Shown here: one piece after another, positions 39,001 to 45,260 of the stretch
How the letters are laid out: each line of letters opens with the position of its first letter
Position numbering within the stretch: the stretch's first letter is position 1
Origin: Hybos culiciformis
Lineage: Eukaryota > Arthropoda > Insecta > Diptera > Hybotidae
Length of the DNA stretch: 64,000 bases
Direction of reading: 5' to 3'
Assembly: GCA_964007475.1 (NCBI GenBank)
Contig: OZ023274.1
Span: 76,767,303 to 76,831,302 of the forward strand
Notes under the pieces: generated by a model
What the model was told of the DNA's origin: nothing
The model's database searches: none
Seen by the model: the letters and a program-made list of their open reading frames with translations, nothing else
Made by a program: the position numbers and the translations under genes

Positions 39001-41121
39001 GATTTATTGAAAATCAGTTCACATGTGTTGTAAGTTAGATTTTCATTTGTATACACAATTTTTTAGGCAATTGAATCACAATAGTCTATGCAAATAAGTA
39101 AGTACACACATGTATTTTTTATACGCATTTACTGAAAAGTTCATCATACAAAGCGTCACTTAGGGACGGCTATTTAATTTTCTTATTTGACAGCGAAGTA
39201 GACGATGAAAAGAAAAGAAAATGTAGTGTTAATACGAATGTCTCTCTTATAACAGGGCATGTATATCTATGATATTATGATCATTTAATTACTAATAAAT
39301 GTCGCTAAGAGCTTTCTGAACTCACTTTTCACAATAATCGTTCATTGCTAATTTTTTTCTTTTACAACATAATATAAAATATTAATATAAGAATTATAAT
39401 AGGAAGAAGTATTTGAGTGAACAATATTGTTCTTATGTTACTTATTGATTATTATTTCCTGCAATAAATCAAGGCGGAATTTTTATTTAATATGTAGTTC
39501 GCTTCTTTTTGACTCAATAACTTTATCTACATTCATAAATTTCTGATGGCGCTTGAACTAAGCTTAAATTAGAATATTAAATATGTGAACAGAATTATTT
39601 ATAACTTTATTGCTCCAAATATTTTTGAAACATAAAATTTCATTTATTAAACCACTGAAGAAGAAGATTTTTTTTGCTATTAAAAGAAGCAATCTTCCAA
39701 ATCATGAATGATATGCAATGCACATAAAATGCATTTTTTTTAATCATTTGCATGCCTTGTTTGAACATTAAAATTATATTTTTTATGAATCTAATTTAAT
39801 CCAATTAGGCAGAAAAATTGTATCAAAAACTTTATAGGATTTGATTTTCATAAAATATCATCATTTTTTTTTATTAAGAGCAATTCAATTTTATCATAAT
39901 TATTTGTTCCATAAACAAATAGTTAATCGGAAAATATATAGGTTAATGATTTTTAATTGAAATAAATAAGACAGATCTATTAAAATATACCTAATTGAAT
40001 GACAGACCTGTAATTCAAAAATTATTAATTTTATTCGGCACAGCATATTCCATTTGATAAAATAACTATGTCTTAAACACTAAAATCTAGCAATTAAAAA
40101 AAAAAATTTAAATAAAAATATTTGATTTAAATTTACTCAACTTAATCAAAAATTGATTTTTTTTTTTAAAACTATAAACAAGAACAGTTTTTTGGTCATT
40201 TAATATACACTTAGAAAAAGTAATTCTCACGTAATTTTGTGTCAAAAGTGAAAGTTACACTAATTCCAAAAAAAAAAATGCAAAAAAATAATAATAAATG
40301 AATCATTAATAAATTCTAATGTCCTTATAAGAATATATTGGACTACATTTTAAAAATTTCACTTTATCGATATGTTTATTGTTAAAATATGTAATTGTGT
40401 TTATAACATAAAAGTGTTACATAATTTAAACTCTCGTTTTATTGAATATATATTTTCAAATAATTTTCAAATAATTATCTTGGTTTTTTTTTTTTGAATA
40501 AAATATTTTTTGATAATTTAATGCAATTTTTTGTTGAATGTACGTTTCTTCTCTGTATTGTGATTATGACATTTGTTCATATTCATATTAAATTCAAAAC
40601 AATATTTTAGAATCCGAACTTGAGAATTTTTGTGAATTTCTTTTTTAAGCTTCCTATTTGATAAAATTAATTAACTATACTTGTTTACTAAAATTTTCTG
40701 GAGATGAAATTTCTTCATTTTTAAGAAAATAACTCAAACTTATGATCATGTGGTTTCTAGATTAATTTTTAATTATTGAAATTATTATATTAAAAAATTT
40801 AGCGAACCTCAAATACACCTTAAATTTTGAGCAATAACTTTGCATAAAATTCAATGAAACTATTTAGCAATAAATTTTTTTGGCGGAAAAAAAACAAAAT
40901 AAATAGAAAACAATTTATTAATTTAATTCAAACTCATTGAGTTTTCAGTTGGTATACACACTCTTACCACGTTGATTATTTTTATTGCTATCAGTGTTTA
41001 ATCCACAAATTGGTGTTAAAATAATTAATAATCCCAATAAAATTGACATTAATGATGAATTTTTAATCCGTTTTATTGAAATAAAATTCTTTATTGACAT
41101 AGTTTTCAGTTTAACAAACAT
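5890..41121 (-). CDS. flz: Filzig-like trypsin-type serine protease, whole gene (8 coding exons)
   Basis: Spliced CDS on the minus strand. Coding exons in order are 41121-40968, 18050-16098, 16012-15035, 14796-14610, 13936-13752, 10113-9998, 9526-9407 and 6054-5890. All junctions are GT-AG and every phase matches, giving 1285 residues. Reading from the N terminus: hydrophobic segment about residues 24-40; Cys-rich CLIP-like module 67-113 (C67, C86, C92, C103, C112, C113); Ser/Thr/Pro stem of about 880 residues with Lys/Thr/Pro repeats at 905-997 and a Glu/Asp-rich patch at 998-1025; activation site GR|IVGG at 1039-1044; S1 domain with triad H1087, D1136, S1234. D1228, six residues before the serine, predicts cleavage after Arg or Lys. 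The C terminus ([18 protein letters not shown], ending RSITGVK) is what I remember of insect filzig (Drosophila CG8213), a relative of Stubble. Naming is from memory, not a search. Secreted or membrane-anchored; known relatives act in cuticle and epithelia. Start and transcription start are uncertain. Confidence 0.85.
6055..9406 (-). other. Protease intron 7
   Basis: GT-AG intron with phase 0, separating KDSCE from GDSGG. A+T-rich; no nested gene or element recognised. Confidence 0.85.
9407..9526 (-). CDS. flz: Protease coding exon 7: S1-pocket aspartate
   Basis: 120 bp, exactly 40 codons, phase 0 at both ends; donor gtgagt. It encodes [13 protein letters not shown] through [14 protein letters not shown]. 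Asp1228 in KDSCE sits at the base of the substrate pocket and predicts trypsin-like Arg/Lys specificity. Confidence 0.95.
9998..10113 (-). CDS. flz: Protease coding exon 6
   Basis: 116 bp; acceptor atttcag, donor gtaatc. It encodes [19 protein letters not shown] and [20 protein letters not shown], the conserved core segment with the TGWG motif of chymotrypsin-fold proteases. Confidence 0.94.
10378..10409. repeat. (TGTA/TGAA)n microsatellite
   Basis: Imperfect four-base repeat tgtatgtatgaatgaatgta and continuation. Confidence 0.8.
11943..12120. repeat. 178-bp imperfect hairpin (foldback repeat)
   Basis: Two arms of about 80 bp are imperfect inverted copies around a centre near 12026-12027 (cacgagaccgaaagtcgag). 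Paired blocks include gttctgtat/atacagaac and cacaaaaac/gtttttgtg. It lies in the intron between protease exons 5 and 6. It looks like a small foldback MITE; no clear target duplication was seen. Confidence 0.65.
13752..13936 (-). CDS. flz: Protease coding exon 5: catalytic aspartate
   Basis: 185 bp; acceptor ttttag, donor gtaagc. It encodes [15 protein letters not shown] through [12 protein letters not shown], with catalytic D1136 in the NDLALLEL motif. It ends one base into a Val codon completed by the next exon. Confidence 0.95.
14610..14796 (-). CDS. flz: Protease coding exon 4: activation site and catalytic histidine
   Basis: 187 bp; acceptor ttttag, donor gtaata. It encodes [11 protein letters not shown], the activation cleavage [15 protein letters not shown], and the TAAHC motif holding catalytic H1087. 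The Cys before the cleavage site would tether the light chain to the catalytic domain after activation, as in other S1 zymogens of this group. Confidence 0.95.
15035..16012 (-). CDS. flz: Protease coding exon 3: Lys/Thr/Pro-repeat stem and acidic patch
   Basis: 978 bp; acceptor tttttag at 16019-16013, donor gtaagc at 15034-15029. It encodes Ser/Tyr/Pro-rich stem, then about 90 residues (905-997) of imperfect short repeats of the type TTKRP, TKKPT and TTRKP, followed at once by a strongly acidic run ([11 protein letters not shown]) and a basic RRF at the exon end. The charge switch directly before the protease module is conspicuous. The frame is intact. Confidence 0.9.
16098..18050 (-). CDS. 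flz: Protease coding exon 2: CLIP-like module and first half of stem
   Basis: 1953 bp; acceptor tttcag just upstream (18056-18051), donor gtaaat at 16097-16092. It begins [15 protein letters not shown], followed by a compact six-cysteine module ending LFGACCQIP, a pattern seen at the N terminus of Stubble/filzig-type proteases. The rest (about 590 residues) is low complexity, rich in Ser, Thr, Pro, Asn and Gln, with scattered [11 protein letters not shown] and SRRPPS motifs. This is typical of an O-glycosylated extracellular stem. Open across the full length with no frameshift. Confidence 0.9.
20190..22290. repeat. Ancient tandem duplication split by a MITE
   Basis: About 20190-20600 and 21630-22040 run in parallel with the same block order: attatgctaaacaa-ctgtta, the ttaataaaatttta region, agttttc-tttttattgtta, and aaaattaagttgtta. 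Similarity is eroded. The copies are about 1.4 kb apart and the 21052-21309 element sits between them. No coding potential is seen in either copy. Confidence 0.5.
21052..21309. mobile_element. 258-bp MITE with 35-bp perfect terminal inverted repeats
   Basis: The left end (gagccgtttattttgaaag, continuing to 21086) is the exact reverse complement of the right end (21275-21309). Flanking bases act on both sides suggest a 3-bp target duplication, as in PIF/Harbinger-type insertions. If the flanking t/a is counted as part of the repeat, the element is 21051-21310. There is no coding content. Confidence 0.8.
23291..23438 (+). CDS. GNBP exon 1: signal peptide
   Basis: Begins at the first ATG after an A-rich leader (ATAAAAATG). 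It encodes [20 protein letters not shown], a clear secretory signal, then the start of the glucan-binding domain. Ends CCA G followed by donor gtatgt. Confidence 0.9.
23291..26134 (+). CDS. Beta-1,3-glucan-binding protein (GNBP/beta-GRP family), whole gene (5 exons)
   Basis: Exons 23291-23438, 23976-24657, 25222-25385, 25478-25985 and 26050-26134 join in frame with GT-AG boundaries to give 528 residues, near the usual 480-500 for the family. Residues 1-20 form a signal peptide. About 31-115 match the N-terminal glucan-binding CBM39 region, rather divergent. A Gln/Asn-rich linker follows to about 185, then a GH16-like domain from C186 ([51 protein letters not shown] at the end). In active GH16 relatives the site reads SGEIDxxE; here it is SGQLRIAF (349-356), so both catalytic glutamates are lost and the protein should bind rather than cleave glucan. 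Family members are secreted into hemolymph and feed Toll or prophenoloxidase signalling. The gene is nested, antisense, in intron 1 of the protease. Family assignment is from motif memory. Confidence 0.9.
23976..24657 (+). CDS. GNBP exon 2: CBM39-like region, linker, start of GH16 domain
   Basis: 682 bp; acceptor attag, donor gtaaat. It encodes [31 protein letters not shown], a Gln/Asn-rich linker and the first GH16 strands up to GTLDLTER. Confidence 0.92.
25222..25385 (+). CDS. GNBP exon 3: GH16 core
   Basis: 164 bp; acceptor tttacag, donor gtaggt. It encodes [15 protein letters not shown] through [18 protein letters not shown], the most conserved GH16 stretch. Confidence 0.92.
25478..25985 (+). 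CDS. GNBP exon 4: degenerate GH16 active-site region
   Basis: 508 bp; acceptor ttttaag, donor gtaaat. It encodes [12 protein letters not shown], then [12 protein letters not shown] where active enzymes carry SGEIDxxE, then the family motifs [27 protein letters not shown] and [13 protein letters not shown]. Confidence 0.93.
26050..26134 (+). CDS. GNBP exon 5: C terminus
   Basis: 85 bp; acceptor tttcaag, TAA stop at 26132-26134. It encodes [18 protein letters not shown] and IDYIKIWAL, the standard ending of the GH16 fold in this family. Confidence 0.93.
26297..26302 (+). terminator. Candidate polyadenylation signal of the GNBP gene
   Basis: AATAAA in the context atcAATAAAgcat, 163 bases after the stop codon. 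It is the best-placed signal, but AATAAA is common by chance in such A+T-rich DNA. Confidence 0.45.
26649..27535. mobile_element. 887-bp degenerate hAT-like element
   Basis: The 8-bp direct repeat gtcaaacc occurs at 26641-26648 and 27536-27543. The ends are imperfect inverted repeats with a shared GGCCGGTCCT/aggaccgggcc core and a subterminal cagggcgcc. The 8-bp duplication and the GGGCCGG end are typical of hAT transposons. No intact transposase is present. A short minus-strand frame at 27371-27559 crosses the right border and is probably not a gene. Confidence 0.75.
27061..27148. repeat. Three tandem copies of a ~31-bp unit inside the hAT-like element
   Basis: taaactacaaataaagaatt starts at 27061, recurs with one change near 27092 and again at 27124. 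The period is about 31-32 bp, with diverged tails of T-rich sequence. Confidence 0.75.
27633..27837. mobile_element. 205-bp MITE with 7-8 bp target duplication
   Basis: The ends catagattaagaatacagaa (left) and ttctgtattcttaatctatg region (right) are inverted copies. Inside them gaagcttcatacaacatt is also repeated inverted, offset by a short insertion. gtgacag flanks it at 27626-27632 and 27838-27844. Size and target duplication fit a hAT-type MITE. It sits between the intact GNBP gene and its decayed copy. Confidence 0.8.
27905..28150 (+). promoter_or_regulatory. Duplicated 5' flank of the GNBP gene
   Basis: This stretch parallels about 23000-23290. Shared blocks include agaataatgaactctaaata, the following agaaaacaatttttag, gaatttaact-agaaagacataaa, and aaagctttgtgagaacaaaa. 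They should include the promoter and 5' leader of the intact gene. No clear NF-kappaB-type site was recognised in either copy. Confidence 0.6.
28151..28834 (+). pseudogene. Decayed tandem copy of the GNBP gene
   Basis: 28151-28300 is a clear copy of exon 1 of the gene at 23291 (shared aatttttcatttcttagttg and tttactgaattaaatg). It runs straight into sequence matching the late part of exon 2 (gtttcctaccaaga, aaagatagaa, and a ctgaatttgat/ctggatttgac match near 28431). About 300 bp further on, 28741-28834 matches exon 5 with its acceptor and stop (ataattatctacca, attcagagacgaaaat, catt-gtag). The start codon is lost by a short deletion. Intron 1, most of exon 2, exon 3 and exon 4 are gone, and frameshifts remain. 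The upstream flank (about 27905-28150) still matches that of the intact gene (about 23000-23290), so this is a genomic tandem duplicate, not a retrocopy: the 5' flank is included and the deletions cut across exons. Confidence 0.85.
29510..29658. mobile_element. 149-bp Tc1/mariner- or Tigger/pogo-type MITE
   Basis: TA lies at both borders (29508-29509 and 29659-29660). TIRs of about 23 bp with one mismatch start cagGaaacccccgctttacg and are matched on the right by cgtaaagcgggggtttgctg. CAG ends, a TA duplication and a C-rich start are typical of pogo/Tigger-like elements. Internal ttcgtata-type motifs repeat. Non-coding. Confidence 0.85.
31871..31889. repeat. (AAT)n microsatellite
   Basis: About six consecutive aat/taa units. 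Confidence 0.8.
40968..41121 (-). CDS. flz: Protease coding exon 1: N-terminal hydrophobic/signal segment
   Basis: The open frame runs from an ATG at 41121-41119, preceded in frame by a TAA at 41130-41128, to CGT G followed by donor gtaaga at 40967-40962. The single overhanging G joins the AT at the start of the next exon (18050) to make Asp, so the phase fits across a 22.9-kb intron. Encoded features are a basic stretch ([13 protein letters not shown]), a hydrophobic core ([17 protein letters not shown]) and a polar tail. In-frame ATGs lie at 41121, 41100 and 41049. The first two have A at -3 and the third has T, so I extended to the first, but 41100 is equally possible. The leader could be a signal peptide cleaved after the core or a type II signal anchor. 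Confidence 0.75.
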
Positions 41122-41289
41122 TTTTTTTTATATATTAAATATATTTTCCTTAATTTTTATTTTCTATATAGAAAATGATTTTATTTTTTAATATTTTTCA
41201 GATCAACTGTTAAAATATAAAAAATTCATTAAAATTATTATTTTTTGCAGAATAAAGTTTCGTATAAAACTAAAAACGAAAAGAAAACA

Positions 41290-41310
41290 ATATTATTATT
41301 ATTATTATTT
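41290..41310. repeat. (ATT)n microsatellite
   Basis: About seven att units, upstream of the protease start. Confidence 0.8.
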
Positions 41311-41753
41311 TCTTCTTGTTTTCTTTTCGCAATTTCTAGCTTAAAAAAACAGGACAGTGTTCAGATTGGTTTTCTGATTATTGGAAACACATGTTTTCCC
41401 AGTTGCGTTAAATTTTAGTTTACGTGTTTATTTATTTTTATTTATTTATTTTTTTTTTCGTTTGGGACACTTTTCATAGCCCGATTTAACATAATAATAA
41501 TAAAAATAATATATTTAAATTGGAATTAAGATTTTTAAATAAAAATGTTGTGAGAAAAAAAAATGCATTTAAAAATCATAGAAATTTTTGTGTTTAACGT
41601 TATTATTTAGAAAATACCAGTAGTACCTAATATGCATAGTACGATATAGAAAATGACTTTGTTGCCTTAGGAACGTTGTTGATATTTTTTTTATTATTGA
41701 TTATAGTGCAAATTTAAAAAAAAAATGCTTTTTTTCGTATTATCATGAATCTA

Positions 41754-42137
41754 AGAGCCCGTTCCCAAACTGAGACTATTTTAAATCGTAAAATATACCT
41801 TTTCTGCTAAAGAAAATTCCTTTTTTTCAGAAATTGAAATAGGCTTGACATTTAATCTGTATCATCTGCAACGTCTGCTTAAATTTTCAATTTTTTGTTT
41901 TTTTTAAAAATGAGGTGCACTAAAAACTGAGTTTGTTATGGGAAATTTAAAATTTCCCTTTGCAGATTTTTAAATTATAAAATATCATTTCGGAACGATT
42001 TTTACGTCAAAAAATCTTGATTTGTAAAATAATTGTAAAATAACAGCTGTAAAATCGTGTCGTTCCAAAACTAGAAATTCTAGAAATTAAAATAATTTTT
42101 CAGTTTCTAAAATAGTGACAGTTTGGGAACGGGCTCT
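41754..42137. mobile_element. 384-bp MITE upstream of the protease start
   Basis: TIRs open with a perfect 19-bp agagcccgttcccaaactg and continue imperfectly to about 35 bp (actatttta shared). TA flanks both ends (41752-41753 and 42138-42139). The interior holds further imperfect inverted pieces (cggaacgattttta and tcgtgtcgttccaaaa). It lies about 630 bp upstream of the protease ATG and could contribute to its promoter or 5' UTR. Confidence 0.82.
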
Positions 42138-43864
42138 TACTCCTTTCTGAAATTGGAATTTGAGAGACGAATTAGTAAAAAATAAAAAAATAACCAAGAC
42201 TTGTTATTAGTTTTATTTAATTTTTTTGTATTAAAATTACTCATTTTGGCATTTTGAGGGACTTAAAACAATACTTTAAAAATGAACATTGACCATGAAT
42301 ATATTATTGATTGATCGTCAGTATCCTACGGATTCTCAATATTTATTTTATCGCAATGGCAAGTAAAGATCACAGTTACTACAAGATTCATACTAAAAAA
42401 AATATTTAACAATTTTATAAAGAACAATTTGAGAAAATGATCAAATTTAGTAATATTTCGTACTACATAAAATGCAAGAAATTATTGTTTTTATTGATTT
42501 TTATTCCAAGAAATGTGATTGGATTCATAGTCAGATTAATTTATCTTAAAGATGAATTTATCTTAAAGATGAATTTATTTTAGAAATTTTATCTTATAAT
42601 TCCGAAAAAGTATCTATCACTAAAAAAAAGAAACAAATTTATTAAACAATAGTTTCAATTTAAACGTGGTTCTGCAAGCTTTATTTTGGAAAAAAAAGTA
42701 AATCAAATAGACATTTTCGAAATTAGATTGTGGTTCTATTGTCCAAAAAAAAAAAAAAAATAAATAAACTATTCAAATTGTTTCAAATCCACCGCATTAT
42801 AGCGCCGTATTATCTTAATTTTGTAAACACGGACCTGTTGATAAAAAAAAAAAATTGTTGATAGTAAAAAAAATGAATTAAAACTTAATATATATAACAC
42901 GGAAATAATTTTTAATCAATTTTTTTTTTTACAGAATTTTTTTTCCTACATGTTTTTTTTTTTTTTCTTGCATTAATTTATGTTATTGACCGTTAAAACA
43001 CATATTTTTTTATTTTAATTTTTTTTTTTTTCTGTATTTAAAAAATTATTTCACTTAACATTTTTTTTTATTGTGATTAAATATGAAATTATTTTTCTTT
43101 TTTATCTGTATTATTAAAAAAAAAAAAATTTTCTTTTAAATATTTTCTTCTTTTCTATTTATTTATTTATATTAATTATTATTATTATTTTTTTTTTTTG
43201 GACAAAAAGAACTTTCACTTATTTTGGATTTTAAAACTTTATTTTTACTTTTTTTTCTTTCTGAATATATAAAATTCTTTTATAGTGCGACAACGAGAAA
43301 AATATTTGAAAATGAAAATATAAACAAAAAATAACAAGAGAAAATGCAAAAGAAAGCTTTTTTATTTATTTTACAAATATTTTGTTTATTTATGATAAAA
43401 TAAAAATTAAATTAAATTTACTAATTTTTATTTGCTTTTATTTTCCGTTTTGTTTTTTATTTTTGAAAGACGATGGTAAAGTTTTTCTTTTTACCACCAA
43501 CCGACCGATTTCGCTGACTACGTCCAACTGAATTCTTATTTTATTTTATTTTTTCAACTAATCTTAAGTTTTAAATGTTAAGCGGAATATTATTTGCGAT
43601 TTTTTTTTTCTTTTATTTTTTTTTAACTTTTATATTTTGTGTTACCTTCTTAGAAATTTTTTTAATTTTTTTTTATTTTGAAAATAAAAACTTTATGATA
43701 TTAGATTGAATTCAGCACTTTCTTATTCTCTTTAAAAGATTATCTGTGATTTAAAAAAAAATACATATATGCGGAAAAAGTAGAAGGCGGAAGAAATTAT
43801 GTTTATAAAAGAAATATATAATAAAATAATTAAACCAAAATTCTCACAAAAGAAAGTGGTAAAA

Positions 43865-43899
43865 ATGAGTCCGATATTCATTGACGACATCAGCAATGA
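43865..43899 (+). CDS. Possible first coding exon of an unidentified gene (partial)
   Basis: ATG in a good insect context (ggtaaaaATG) opens a frame MSPIFIDDISN that runs into a consensus donor, GA|gtgagt, at 43900. Base composition is visibly richer in C and G than the flanks (ccg, gacgac, atcagc). The protein is not recognised. No continuing exon was found in the remaining 20 kb, so the intron would reach beyond the window. It points away from the protease, so the two would be divergent neighbours. It could equally be chance. Confidence 0.3.
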
Positions 43900-45237
43900 G
43901 TGAGTCTATCTTTTTTGTAGTTATGTATTTGAGTATTTATTTGCTTTTAATATTATTCATCTTATTTTAAGACAAGAAAAAAAAATCGAAATATAAATGT
44001 TTATTGCAAAATAACATACTAATGACGATATATAACTTCGAAAACAGAATGCATCATTAGCTAACCTTTGGGTTTTCAAAATTTCAACAAAAAGAAATTT
44101 TTGCTTGTAGAATTTAAGTTTTCACTTAGGAACGAATTAATAATATTTTTCAGTTCTAATTTAATATTTAGCGCAGCTTAGGATGAAATTTAATAAAAAT
44201 TCAATCTTATTTAAATCATCTGCAGATAAATTTCTTTTCACTTGAGAACTTCGTTGGGCTCTATGTAAGAATTTACACATTCATTTTCTCATATAAAATT
44301 AAAAATGATTAACATTATTTTAACTTAAAAAGTTTTTTTAGATTAAAATAATATTTATCCTGTCTTTTCTCGTTATACATTATAAATACATAAACATAGG
44401 TATACATATATACTCATACTGGACTCTAAGCGACTTGTCCCAAAAACTTTTGTTCTAAAATCTATACAAATCTACTCTACAGATTTGAATAATCTAAAAA
44501 AAATAATATGTACAAATTGGTTTTTGTAACATTTTAAAATTAAATCTTGTTTAACTACCTTACCTACTTAATTTTATTTTACTTTGAGTTTTATATAACT
44601 ATCTTTCAGAGTAAATTCATTTTAAATGTGAATTTTTGAGTGCTTTCAATATAGTGCTGCTCTTTTATGGGGATATTTTTTTTAGCCTTCTGTAAAATGC
44701 GTTTTTTCTTTTCATTGATGATTACTTTTAACTTGAATTCATTCATCAAAATAAAAATATATTGATATATTAAATGATGTGATGATGTTTTGATAGAGTT
44801 TTTTTTCTTTCACAATTTTTATTTAATTAATTATAATTTATCAAATCATCAATTCAGGCGTTTTTCATTAAGGTGATTTAACCTGCCATAGATAAAGATT
44901 TAATTTTAAGTAATTTAAATTCCAGACGTTAAAAACGATAAAATAAAAATAGAAATAGAGAAATTGATTGAAATTTTGTTTTTTTTTACATAAAAATATT
45001 AATAGATTTTAAGAAAAGAAAGAAAACGAATTATTTATGTTTTTTTTTAGATTGAATTATATATTTTGCTGTCGATATAATTTCAATTAAATTTTTTTTT
45101 TTAAATATTTAAAACGAAATTATCTTTGGAATTATTTCACCTTTGGATAATTAATTTATTTTTGAATTTTATCTGACAAAGTTGCATGATTTTTTTTTAA
45201 CCAAAATAAAACCACAAGCGCTGGACAGAGTATCCAA

Positions 45238-45260
45238 AGTATATATATATATATATATAT
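45238..45260. repeat. (AT)n microsatellite
   Basis: About eleven ta/at dinucleotides in a row. Confidence 0.85.

Larger units (their letters stand above)
18051..40967 (-). other. Protease intron 1 (22.9 kb) hosting nested genes and elements
   Basis: Donor gtaaga at 40967-40962, acceptor tttcag ending at 18051, phase 1. It holds the antisense GNBP gene, its decayed copy, the ancient tandem duplication and four transposon-like elements (21052, 26649, 27633, 29510). The stretches 18051-20189, 28835-29507 and 29661-40967 are A+T-rich with no recognisable gene. Confidence 0.75.
41122..43864. promoter_or_regulatory. Upstream region of the protease gene (possible divergent promoter)
   Basis: Contains the 5' UTR and probably the promoter of the minus-strand protease. 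A possible 3' splice site (ttttaacag, ending at 41207 on the minus strand) hints at a non-coding first exon further up. It also holds an (ATT)n repeat, the MITE at 41754-42137, and 42900-43700, which is strikingly rich in T homopolymers. A short C+G-richer patch lies at 43493-43530. No core promoter element could be fixed. Confidence 0.35.

Noticed and set aside
40985..41191. Plus-strand open frame of 68 codons
   Set aside because: Antisense to protease exon 1, which has matching splice phase and a leader peptide; the minus-strand reading is preferred.
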